Positions 1 to 6,103 of a stretch of DNA of 6,242 nt are shown piece after piece; the first letter of the stretch is position 1; the number at the start of each line of letters is the position of its first letter. The notes beneath the pieces are model-generated. The model ran no database searches and was not told the origin of the DNA. It saw nothing but the letters and a program-made list of their open reading frames with translations. Source of the stretch: WJMT01 sp964611275 (GTDB lineage Bacteria; Acidobacteriota; Aminicenantia; Aminicenantales; Aminicenantaceae); NCBI GenBank assembly GCA_964611275.1, contig CAZSZS010000059.1:1-6242 (forward strand), in the 5' to 3' direction. Made by a program: the position numbers and the translations under genes.

Positions 1-410
1 ACCTGGACTTCAGGAAGGTCTCCGGGTTTAAGAAGAGGGAAGATGAGCAGCATCAATATCACCATTGCGTGTGCGGCCACGGTCAAGGGGAAGACCACAG
101 CTTTAATGCCCGTATTTTTTTCTTTTCTAAAAAAGGAGTCTTTATACATTTTTGCCTCCTTTAAAGGTGATATGCTTTTTTTATCACTGATTTCAGAGCT
201 TATATTGGAGAGCATTTTTTCCCAATAATGGCTGTTGGGTTCCTCTTCAGGGATTTCACTGGATAACCGGTCTATACGCTGAAACATCTCAAGGTCTCTT
301 TGACATTCCGGACATGATTCGATGTGTTTTCTTACTTCTTCCATCTTTTTTTCAGGAAGCTCTCCGTCATGATAAGCGCTTATGAGTTTTTTCATTTCAT
401 CGTGATTCAT
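1..410 (-). CDS. Zinc-finger anti-sigma factor with TonB-like membrane anchor (partial, C-terminus beyond left edge)
   Basis: This gene was read by hand on the reverse complement; 136 residues are visible and the frame is open to the window edge. Residues 1-45 look like a zf-HC2 anti-sigma domain, with the zinc motif HIESCPEC (H29, C33, C36). A charged linker follows (about 45-100), then a hydrophobic membrane segment (about 104-127). The segment has T110 and H114 in the spacing of the conserved SxxxH of the TonB anchor, and is followed by PLLKPGDLPEV, which resembles the region just after the TonB anchor. The start ATG overlaps the sigma-factor stop (ATGA), and a G-rich Shine-Dalgarno lies a few bases upstream inside the sigma gene, so the two are translationally coupled. 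By family knowledge the zinc domain binds the adjacent ECF sigma factor and holds it at the inner membrane. The anti-sigma role is well supported by context; the TonB relationship is inferred from a short segment. The C-terminal domain is not visible. Confidence 0.85.
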   Translation of the reverse strand, partial: MNHDEMKKLISAYHDGELPEKKMEEVRKHIESCPECQRDLEMFQRIDRLSSEIPEEEPNSHYWEKMLSNISSEISDKKSISPLKEAKMYKDSFFRKEKNTGIKAVVFPLTVAAHAMVILMLLIFPLLKPGDLPEVQ

Positions 411-988
411 TTTATCCCCCCTTTTAGGAATTCAGATAATGAGGATTTGAGTCTCTGGCGCGCTCGGTTAAGGCGAGACATCACCGTTCCGAGGGGAATA
501 TTCAAAGTATCTGAAATTTCTTTATAACTCATGTCTTCTAATACTTTGAGAATAAAAACGGATTTCATTTCATCTGGAAGGTTGTGTATTGATTCCCTGA
601 GTCTTGTGTTTAACTCATGCATGTGAAGTGTGTCTAAAGGTTTGTCGTTTACCTGCGGGCCTGGATTCGAGGGATTTTTCCTGGTGTTGCTGTCCAGAGG
701 AAATTCCCTTTTTATTTTCTTCAAATAGTTCAAGGTTTTGTTTACGGCAATTTTCCTTATCCAGGGGAAAAAATTCATCCCTTCTTTAAAACTTGATAGA
801 GAAAAATAAGCATTAACAAATGTCTCCTGAGAGAGGTCATCAGCTGATTGATGCGTTCCGGTCATGATTCTGCATAAATAATAAATACTCTTCTGGTACT
901 TTTTTATCAGGGACTCGAACGCTTCCATACTGCCTTTTTTTGCATTAGCGATTAACATATAATCCTCATTTTGTTGTGTCTGCTTCAT
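407..988 (-). CDS. ECF-type RNA polymerase sigma factor
   Basis: This 193-residue protein has the usual ECF sigma length and two-domain build. Region 2 spans about residues 23-91, with the core-binding signature DDLSQETF (50-57) and the promoter-melting part FPWIRKIAVNKTLNYLKK. A variable, poorly conserved linker covers about 92-125. Region 4 spans about 128-184, with a helix-turn-helix (MSYKEISDTLNIPLGTVMSR) that reads the -35 element. The ATG is preceded by AGGAG at 994-998, five bases away. The stop overlaps the start of the anti-sigma gene (ATGA), the classic sigma/anti-sigma operon arrangement. It should direct RNA polymerase to a small stress or envelope regulon when released by its partner. 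Region 4 and region 2 are both intact and nothing suggests decay. The exact ECF subgroup cannot be told from the sequence alone. Confidence 0.95.
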   Translation of the reverse strand: MKQTQQNEDYMLIANAKKGSMEAFESLIKKYQKSIYYLCRIMTGTHQSADDLSQETFVNAYFSLSSFKEGMNFFPWIRKIAVNKTLNYLKKIKREFPLDSNTRKNPSNPGPQVNDKPLDTLHMHELNTRLRESIHNLPDEMKSVFILKVLEDMSYKEISDTLNIPLGTVMSRLNRARQRLKSSLSEFLKGGIK

Positions 989-1002
989 GCTCGCTCCTAT
1001 AT

Positions 1003-1031
1003 ATTATACAAATGGAATGTCCGATTATTCC
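1003..1031 (-). promoter_or_regulatory. Alternative sigma70-like promoter of the sigma-factor operon
   Basis: On the minus strand a perfect TATAAT lies at 1003-1008, with a poor -35 (GGAATA, 1026-1031) 17 bases upstream. It would start transcription only a few bases before the ribosome binding site, which is tight. It may give basal expression alongside the ECF-type promoter, or be a chance AT-rich match. Confidence 0.25.
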
Positions 1032-1047
1032 CTAAATATTGCGTTCC
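1020..1047 (-). promoter_or_regulatory. Candidate ECF-type promoter of the sigma/anti-sigma operon
   Basis: Read on the minus strand, GGAAC (1043-1047) is followed after 18 bases by TCGGA (1020-1024). This matches the spacing of the E. coli sigma-E type promoter (GGAACTT, 16 bases, TC). The predicted transcript would start near 1012, leaving a short leader to the AGGAG and ATG at 988. Self-activation is common for ECF operons. The motifs are short, so chance is possible. Confidence 0.4.
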
Positions 1048-1067
1048 CGCTTATAATATCGTTTAAT
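1039..1067 (+). promoter_or_regulatory. Weak candidate promoter of the PLP-enzyme gene
   Basis: TTGCGT (1039-1044) and TTTAAT (1062-1067) are separated by 17 bases and lie about 33 bases before the start at 1100. A perfect TATAAT at 1052-1057 has no recognisable -35. The gene must be transcribed from this divergent intergenic region, but which element is used is uncertain. Confidence 0.2.
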
Positions 1068-1099
1068 ATGTTTTATAAGTCAAGACAAAGGAGAATGGG

Positions 1100-2191
1100 A
1101 TGACATATCCGGTCAGAGTCGTAGAGGAAAAAATAGACAGATTTCAGAAAAAGAGATTGACCTATAGGCCGACACCTGTCTCGAAGCTCTCTGGGCTTTC
1201 AAAGCATTTGAACGGCCCAAATATATGGATCAAAAGAGAAGACCTTACAGGACTTGCCTTGGGAGGCAACAAGTCCCGTAAGTTAGAGTATATCATTCAG
1301 GATGTGATAGACAGAAGGGCGGATGCTATCATCACATGGGGAAGTATTCAGTCCAATTGGTGTCTTCAGACAGCGGCTGCCGCAAGGAAATACGGGATAA
1401 AGCCTGTTTTGCTCCTCTTTGAGACCTATGAAACCCAGAAAATAATGGACGGCAATCTTCTTTTGGATTTCATATTAGATGCTGATATTAGAATAAAGTC
1501 GGCTCAAAAAGGCAGAGTGGTCAAAGCAGACGATGTGGAAGAAATCATGGAAGAGGTTTTTCATGAGGTAGTGGAGAGGGGAGATAAAGCCTATATCATC
1601 CCTATCGGAGGCTCCATGCCAGGGGGTTCTATGAAACTTCCCCTGGGGGCTGTTGCTTATGTGGATGCTTATGTAGAATTGAGAAAGCAGATGAAGTCTT
1701 TTAAGGAAGACCTGGATTATATTGTCCTGGCCTCTGGGTCAGGAGGAACCCAGGCAGGGTTGCTCGCCGGAGCGCATTTGTGTGGTGACAGCACCAGAAT
1801 AATGGGCATCAGTGTATCGGAGGACAGGGATAGTTTTAGTCAGGACATCAAGAAAGTATCTGACGATGTGGTTGATTGTTTAGGTCTAAAAACTGATTTT
1901 AGGGATGAGGATATCATTGTCTTTGATGATTACAGAGCCGGAGGCTACGGGGAACTGAACAAAGAGGTGTCTGAAGCCTTAAGGCTTATGGCTGTTACAG
2001 AGGGGATTTTCATTGATCCCATATATACGGGAAAAGCCGTGGCTGCTCTTATTGACCTCATACAAAAAAGCCGCTTTAAAAAAGGAGATAATGTCTTGTT
2101 CCTGCATACGGGCGGAGCCTCTGCCCTGTTCCCTCATAAGGAAGGAATAAAAAATTTTCTTTTGAAAGATGATAAATCCGGAACAAGATAG
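1100..2191 (+). CDS. PLP-dependent enzyme of the D-cysteine desulfhydrase / ACC deaminase family
   Basis: This 363-residue protein is a fold-type II (tryptophan synthase beta-like) PLP enzyme. The PLP-binding lysine is K58 in GGNKSRKLEY. The substrate-side motif QSNW covers 84-87, the phosphate-binding loop SGSGGT 212-217, DPIYTGKA 306-313 with Y309, and the cofactor-ring motif HTGG 336-339. Family members release ammonia and pyruvate from D-cysteine, or open the ring of 1-aminocyclopropane-1-carboxylate; others act on cysteate. Characterised relatives normally have QSNH where this protein has QSNWC, so the substrate may differ. The ATG is preceded by AAAGGAG (1087-1093), six bases away. It is a single-gene unit, divergent from the sigma factor and closed by a hairpin terminator. 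The family assignment is firm; the exact reaction is not. Confidence 0.85.
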   Translation: MTYPVRVVEEKIDRFQKKRLTYRPTPVSKLSGLSKHLNGPNIWIKREDLTGLALGGNKSRKLEYIIQDVIDRRADAIITWGSIQSNWCLQTAAAARKYGIKPVLLLFETYETQKIMDGNLLLDFILDADIRIKSAQKGRVVKADDVEEIMEEVFHEVVERGDKAYIIPIGGSMPGGSMKLPLGAVAYVDAYVELRKQMKSFKEDLDYIVLASGSGGTQAGLLAGAHLCGDSTRIMGISVSEDRDSFSQDIKKVSDDVVDCLGLKTDFRDEDIIVFDDYRAGGYGELNKEVSEALRLMAVTEGIFIDPIYTGKAVAALIDLIQKSRFKKGDNVLFLHTGGASALFPHKEGIKNFLLKDDKSGTR

Positions 2192-2219
2192 ATGTCGCTC
2201 TTGTTCCGGATTTTGTTAT
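2174..2219 (+). terminator. Rho-independent terminator overlapping the stop codon, possibly bidirectional
   Basis: A perfect 15-bp inverted repeat pairs 2174-2188 with 2199-2213 around a 10-base loop, followed by a T-rich stretch (TTTTGTT including the stem end). The TAG stop (2189-2191) sits in the loop, so the 5' arm also encodes the last residues of the PLP enzyme. It lies between convergent genes and could also serve hflC, although the T-tract on that side is weaker. Confidence 0.8.
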
Positions 2220-2241
2220 AAGTCTGTCCTGCTCACTCTCG

Positions 2242-3186
2242 TTACTTTGAGGTCTTTTTGAGATATTTTAAGAACTCAGCTTCAGTCGAGAGTATAAGCC
2301 AGGTCTTTTGATCCATGATTTTGCGGTAGGTTTCCAGAGTCTTCATGAACTGGTAAAATTCAGGGTCGCGGTTGTAAGCCTGGGCATAGATCTTAGTTGC
2401 TTCTGCATCGGCTTTGCCCTTAATCTCCTGGGCTTCCCGGTAGGCTTCGGATTGTATCTTTTTCAGCTCTCTTTCTTTTTGTCCGCTGATTTCAGCAGCT
2501 CTTCCATCTCCTTCTGAACGGTATTTGGATGCGATGCGCTGTCTTTCAGCGATCATTCTGTCAAAGACCTTCTGTTGGACCTCATCCACATAATTGATTC
2601 TTTTGATGCGCACATCCCTCAGTTCAATGCCGACTTCTTTGGTTATTTCCGATGATTTTATTAATATCATTTCAGCGATCTTTTCTCTGCCGGTGTTGAT
2701 TTTTCTTATCTCTTCTTTATCCAGAATGAATTCAAGTTCCTCCGTGATATCAAATTCTCTGTTTGTGGAACGAACCAGTTCGATCAAGTCATAACTGGCC
2801 ACTATATTTCTGGTCTCTCCGTCAATGATGTCATCCAGCCTTGATTGGGCTCCTCGTTCATCCCGGACGCGCTGGAAAAAAGTCAACGGTTCTTCGATCC
2901 GCCATCTGGCATAAGTATCCACCCAGATATATTTTTTGTCTTTGGTGGGAATTTGATTGGCGTCTCCATCCCATTCAAGCCATCTTTTTTCAAAATAGTT
3001 CGCTTTATGAATAAAAGGCATTTTGATATGAAGGCCTGCTTTTGTGATGGCATCTCCCTTCGGCTGACCGAATTGGGTGATGATCACCTGGTTCATTTCA
3101 GAAACCACATAGAGAGCATCGAACAGTATGATGAGGACAAGAAAAGCGGCTACAGCTATTAAGGCATATTTTGTCTGATTCTTCAT
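2242..3186 (-). CDS. hflC: HflC, SPFH/band 7 membrane protein (FtsH-modulating complex subunit)
   Basis: This 314-residue protein starts with a single membrane anchor (about residues 7-27), followed by a band 7/SPFH domain beginning at VVSEMNQVIITQFG. A long charged helical stretch then carries alternating Ala/Glu/Lys motifs such as AEISGQKERELKKI and EIKGKADAEA. The C-terminal segment IYAQAYNRDPEFYQF and the final EFLKYLK are typical of HflC. Its length is close to the E. coli protein (334). In E. coli, HflK and HflC form a large periplasmic-side cage around the FtsH protease and restrain its degradation of membrane proteins. AAGGAG lies at 3195-3200 inside the end of hflK, and the start overlaps the hflK stop (ATGA), which implies coupled translation and equal subunit amounts. 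No ftsH is visible nearby. Confidence 0.95.
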   Translation of the reverse strand: MKNQTKYALIAVAAFLVLIILFDALYVVSEMNQVIITQFGQPKGDAITKAGLHIKMPFIHKANYFEKRWLEWDGDANQIPTKDKKYIWVDTYARWRIEEPLTFFQRVRDERGAQSRLDDIIDGETRNIVASYDLIELVRSTNREFDITEELEFILDKEEIRKINTGREKIAEMILIKSSEITKEVGIELRDVRIKRINYVDEVQQKVFDRMIAERQRIASKYRSEGDGRAAEISGQKERELKKIQSEAYREAQEIKGKADAEATKIYAQAYNRDPEFYQFMKTLETYRKIMDQKTWLILSTEAEFLKYLKKTSK

Positions 3187-4160
3187 TTTTCTGTCTCCTT
3201 TTTTCCGAAATTGAGTAGAGGCAGTATGTTTTTCTGCGCCTCATCAAAAATTATCTTTGTGTCGATATTCGGCAGTATGGCCTCTATGGCTTCGAGATAA
3301 AGCCTTTTACGGGTCACCAGTGGGGCACGGGAGTATTCCCGGTAAACATCAATGAACCGCTGTGAGTCTCCCTGTGCATTGTTCACCCTTTCTGTGGCGT
3401 ATCCTTCAGCAGCTCTGATGGTCTGTTCTGCTTCTCCTTCTGCTTTGGGAATGATCTGGTTGTATTCAGACCAGGCTTCGTTAATTTTTCTTTCTTTCTC
3501 CTGGAGGGCTTCATTGACTTCATTAAAAGATGGCTTCACAGGATCCGGGGGATTCACATCCTGGAATATAAGCTGGCTGACTCTTATCCCGATTTCATAA
3601 AGGTCACACATTTCTTGAAGTTCTTGTTGAGCCTGGAGAGCGATCCGGGCCCTTCCGATCGTTATCACTTCGTCCACAGAATTGTCTCCCACTATTTTTC
3701 TGACTACAGCTTCGGTCATACACCGGAAAGTGTAGTCCACATCTCTTATTTTGAATAGATATTCATAGGGATCTTTAATTCTGTACTGGACGATCCATTC
3801 AGTAACCACCACATTCAAATCTCCGGTGAGCATGACAGATTCCTTTTCAGAGCTCTGAGTTGTTTGGTATTGTGTGCGTATTCCAGGTTCTGAGGTTCTG
3901 AATCCGAATTCCATTTTCAGCTGTCTTTGGACAGGGACTTTAATGATTTTTTCTATACCGGGCACCTTCACATGAAGTCCGGGCTCAGTGGTGCGCACAA
4001 ATTTGCCCAAGCGGAGAACGATGCCGGCCTCTTCCGGCTGTATTTGATACATAGAGCTTGCTATGAGGATGATTACGACCACAGCTGCCACACCCATTTT
4101 TACATAACGAGGATTGACTTTTGGCAGTTTAAAATCCATGGTTGGAAAATCATTGGCCAT
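3183..4160 (-). CDS. hflK: HflK, SPFH/band 7 membrane protein (FtsH-modulating complex subunit)
   Basis: This 325-residue protein has one membrane segment (about residues 21-37), then YQIQPEEAGIVLRLGKF opening the SPFH domain. The HflK-type stretch VKVPGIEKIIKVPVQ and a VNPPDPV motif follow, before a long coiled-coil helix rich in Ala and Glu (about 220-290, including AEGEAEQTIRAAEGYA). The C-terminal part has the conserved YLEAIEAILPN. It lacks the long glycine-rich cytoplasmic N-terminus of E. coli HflK (about 419 residues), so only about 20 residues precede the membrane helix; this compact form occurs in other phyla. A strong AGGAGGT lies at 4165-4171, four bases before the ATG. It is first of the hflK-hflC pair. 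The 82-bp gap to the upstream threonine-synthase-like gene has no convincing terminator, so read-through from that gene is likely, with or without a local promoter. Confidence 0.94.
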   Translation of the reverse strand: MANDFPTMDFKLPKVNPRYVKMGVAAVVVIILIASSMYQIQPEEAGIVLRLGKFVRTTEPGLHVKVPGIEKIIKVPVQRQLKMEFGFRTSEPGIRTQYQTTQSSEKESVMLTGDLNVVVTEWIVQYRIKDPYEYLFKIRDVDYTFRCMTEAVVRKIVGDNSVDEVITIGRARIALQAQQELQEMCDLYEIGIRVSQLIFQDVNPPDPVKPSFNEVNEALQEKERKINEAWSEYNQIIPKAEGEAEQTIRAAEGYATERVNNAQGDSQRFIDVYREYSRAPLVTRKRLYLEAIEAILPNIDTKIIFDEAQKNILPLLNFGKKETEK

Positions 4161-4242
4161 TTATACCTCCTGCATTTTTTATTTGATAAGATGATAACAT
4201 AGTTCAATGAGTTTATAAAGGAAGACCGCTCTATTGTGATTT

Positions 4243-5445
4243 TTATATGACTTCAGAGGAAACAGTTTGGTCAAGTTTGTTCAAAGATGTAGTGAAGACC
4301 TTCATTTCATATGGCTCTAAAACCTTTATGTTTTTCATTCCCGAACCGGTTAAGATAAGGACTATCCTGTCGCTGGAAACCAGTTTTTTTTCACTCATTA
4401 ATCTGAAAACCCCAGCCAGGCTTGCTGCTGAAGCAGGCAAACAGAACAAACCTTCATATAAAGCCAGAAGCCTCTGTGCCTTTCTGATTTCGTCATCCGT
4501 GACATAAAGGACCTCTCCATTGAGTTTATGGATCATATTCAAGACAATGTTTCCTCCGGGAGGAGCGGGATTATTGATAGACTGAGCCAGAGATTCCGCT
4601 TTTCTTATCCGTGTATATTTTAGATCCCCTTTAAGAAAAGCCCGGGCTATGGGAGAGGCTTTTTCAGGCTGGATTCCGATAAAAACCGGATAGGTATCGG
4701 TCAGGCCGCTTTGTTTTAATTCTTTGAATGCTTTCATAAGCCCTATGATATGTCCTCCGGAGCTCACCGGCACGAAAACATGAGTGGGAATTTTTCCTTT
4801 GAATTGTTCGAACATCTCAAAAGCAGTGACTTTATACCCCTCGATACGGAAAGGGTCCACAGAATTCATAAAGTAGATTTTCTTCTTTTTCCCTATTTCC
4901 AGGCTTTTATAAAAAAGCGCGCCGTAATCTCCTTTAACTTTGAACAGAAGGGTTCCGTGTATGCCTGCTGAATAAAGTTTTTCATCCGATACATCTTCAC
5001 TGATGAGGACCAGTGTCTTTAATCCGGCTCTTGCTCCGTATGCTCCGGTCGATACGGCCATATTTCCCGTGGATACCGTGCCTATTTGTTGTATTCCCAT
5101 TGATACAGCCCTTTGCACGGCTAAAACTGTGCCCCTGTCTTTAAAACTGCCCGTTGGATTCAGCATTTCGTTTTTAGCGTATAGATACGGAAGGTTGAAT
5201 TCATCCCTCAGCCTGTTTAATTTCAAAAGGGGAGTGCTTCCTTCTCCAAGAGAGAGCTCTGGAGAAAATTCATTTATAGGAAGAAAATCGATATATTTTT
5301 CCAGCGGATATTCTCTTGCGGAATGGATTTTACAGGTTGTTTCAGGGGAGGCCACTAACAAAGGCTCTTTACACCTTGTGCAGAAAAGGCTGAAAGGATC
5401 CGGGGGATATGTTTTTTTACAAAAGATGCATTCAAAAGGTCTCAT
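4243..5445 (-). CDS. thrC: Threonine synthase-like PLP enzyme with N-terminal zinc ribbon
   Basis: This 400-residue protein has a small N-terminal zinc ribbon (C6, C9, C22, C25) followed by a fold-type II PLP domain. The PLP lysine is K102 in NPTGSFKDRG, STGN (125-128) is the substrate-carboxylate loop, and the phosphate-binding glycine loop is PVSSGGH (226-232). LTGSGMKN (366-372) takes the place of the usual TGHGLK. Threonine synthase converts O-phosphohomoserine to threonine and phosphate, and the zinc-ribbon form is common in archaea and many bacteria. The non-standard loop residues, and the absence of hom or thrB beside it, leave room for a paralogous reaction such as cysteate synthesis from phosphoserine. 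A GGAGAG ribosome binding site lies at 5452-5457, six bases before the ATG. The gene is divergent from tadA and lies 82 bp upstream of hflK on the same strand. Confidence 0.8.
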   Translation of the reverse strand: MRPFECIFCKKTYPPDPFSLFCTRCKEPLLVASPETTCKIHSAREYPLEKYIDFLPINEFSPELSLGEGSTPLLKLNRLRDEFNLPYLYAKNEMLNPTGSFKDRGTVLAVQRAVSMGIQQIGTVSTGNMAVSTGAYGARAGLKTLVLISEDVSDEKLYSAGIHGTLLFKVKGDYGALFYKSLEIGKKKKIYFMNSVDPFRIEGYKVTAFEMFEQFKGKIPTHVFVPVSSGGHIIGLMKAFKELKQSGLTDTYPVFIGIQPEKASPIARAFLKGDLKYTRIRKAESLAQSINNPAPPGGNIVLNMIHKLNGEVLYVTDDEIRKAQRLLALYEGLFCLPASAASLAGVFRLMSEKKLVSSDRIVLILTGSGMKNIKVLEPYEMKVFTTSLNKLDQTVSSEVI

Positions 5446-5470
5446 GACAGACTCTCCGGATAGTCCAAGG

Positions 5471-5499
5471 TTGGTAATGACAGTTTAACGGAATATAAT
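5471..5499 (+). promoter_or_regulatory. Sigma70-type promoter for tadA
   Basis: TTGGTA (5471-5476) and a perfect TATAAT (5494-5499) are separated by the optimal 17 bases, pointing to transcription from about 5506 and a leader of some 84 bases before the tadA ATG. The same AT-rich block could hold a -10 for the divergent threonine-synthase-like gene (TATATT on the minus strand, 5497-5502), but its -35 is poor. Confidence 0.6.
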
Positions 5500-5527
5500 A
5501 TAAAAATCGAGCTCCGGAGTCAGGAAC

Positions 5528-5590
5528 AGGAGGAAAATTCGGGAAGCGGTCGTTTGTGTTTTCAGTTTATTATCAGTAGAATCTGGATAA
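5528..5590 (+). other. tadA leader with strong Shine-Dalgarno and possible AUU-started 17-codon ORF
   Basis: A perfect AGGAGG (5528-5533) has no ATG, GTG or TTG at usable distance. An ATT at 5537 opens a 17-codon frame (IREAVVCVFSLLSVESG) whose TAA overlaps the tadA ATG by one base (TAATG at 5588-5592). This could be a translationally coupled leader peptide, since tadA itself has only a weak ribosome binding site. AUU starts are rare, so the reading is speculative. Confidence 0.25.
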
Positions 5591-6039
5591 TGAGAAAAAA
5601 TGATTTTTACTTTATGCACCAGGCTTTAAAAGAAGCTGAAAAAGCCCTGCAAAAAAATGAGGTACCTGTAGGAGCGGTCATCGTATCAGGCGGAAATATC
5701 CTGAGCCGGGCATTCAATCAGTGTGTTTCTCTCAATGATCCCACCGCTCACGCAGAGATCCTGGCCATAAGAGAAGCCTGTCACGTTAAAGGAAACTGGA
5801 GACTGAATGACTGTGACCTTTATGTCACTTTGGAACCTTGTCCCATGTGTACGGGAGCTGTTGTTCTGTCCAGATTGAGGAGACTTGTATACGGAGCCGA
5901 TGATCCCAAAGGAGGAGGGGTCCGTTCTGTCATGGAGTTTCCTTTTGAGAGGACCAATCATATTCCCGAAATACGAAGTGGCCTTCTGTCAGAGGAATGC
6001 GGTCAAATATTGAAAGATTTTTTTTTATCAAAAAGATAA
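5590..6039 (+). CDS. tadA: tRNA adenosine(34) deaminase TadA
   Basis: This 149-residue cytosolic zinc deaminase converts adenosine to inosine at the wobble position of tRNA-Arg(ACG). It belongs to the CDA superfamily. HAE (54-56) supplies a zinc ligand and the proton-shuttling glutamate, and PCPMC (83-87) supplies C84 and C87. EVPVGAVIV near residue 24, NDPTAHAE, and the C-terminal GLLSEECGQILKDFF match the family, and the length is typical. The frame extends upstream to a TTG at 5554, but the extra 12 residues are hydrophobic and unlike the family. The ATG at 5590 gives the usual N-terminus (FYFMHQALKEAEKAL, like the E. coli YWMRHALTLA). Its own ribosome binding site is weak (GGA two bases away), which makes coupling to the leader frame possible. 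The gene is single and divergent from thrC. Confidence 0.94.
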   Translation: MRKNDFYFMHQALKEAEKALQKNEVPVGAVIVSGGNILSRAFNQCVSLNDPTAHAEILAIREACHVKGNWRLNDCDLYVTLEPCPMCTGAVVLSRLRRLVYGADDPKGGGVRSVMEFPFERTNHIPEIRSGLLSEECGQILKDFFLSKR

Positions 6040-6103
6040 ATCACCTGACTTATTCATAAAAAAATAGTGATGATCCGTTTTTGTTTTGCTTTCTAGGACA
6101 TAC

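Noticed and set aside
2845..3162. 105-codon open frame antisense to hflC
   Set aside because: Shadow of the conserved hflC frame; no domain.
4161..4242. Promoter or terminator between the threonine-synthase-like gene and hflK
   Set aside because: TTGAAC (4202-4207, minus strand) has no good -10 at normal spacing, and the only hairpin (CAAT-A-GAG with CTCATTG) is short, bulged and lacks a T-tract.
5003..5488. Long open frame antisense to the threonine-synthase-like gene
   Set aside because: It mirrors a clearly conserved gene on the other strand and its translation has no recognisable domain.
5554..5589. TTG at 5554 as the tadA start, adding 12 residues
   Set aside because: The extension is hydrophobic and absent from the family; the ATG at 5590 gives the conserved N-terminus and length.
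6040..6090. tadA terminator formed by ATCAC (6040-6044) and GTGAT (6067-6071) before a T-rich run
   Set aside because: Only five base pairs around a 22-base loop, with the T-run well separated; too weak to call.
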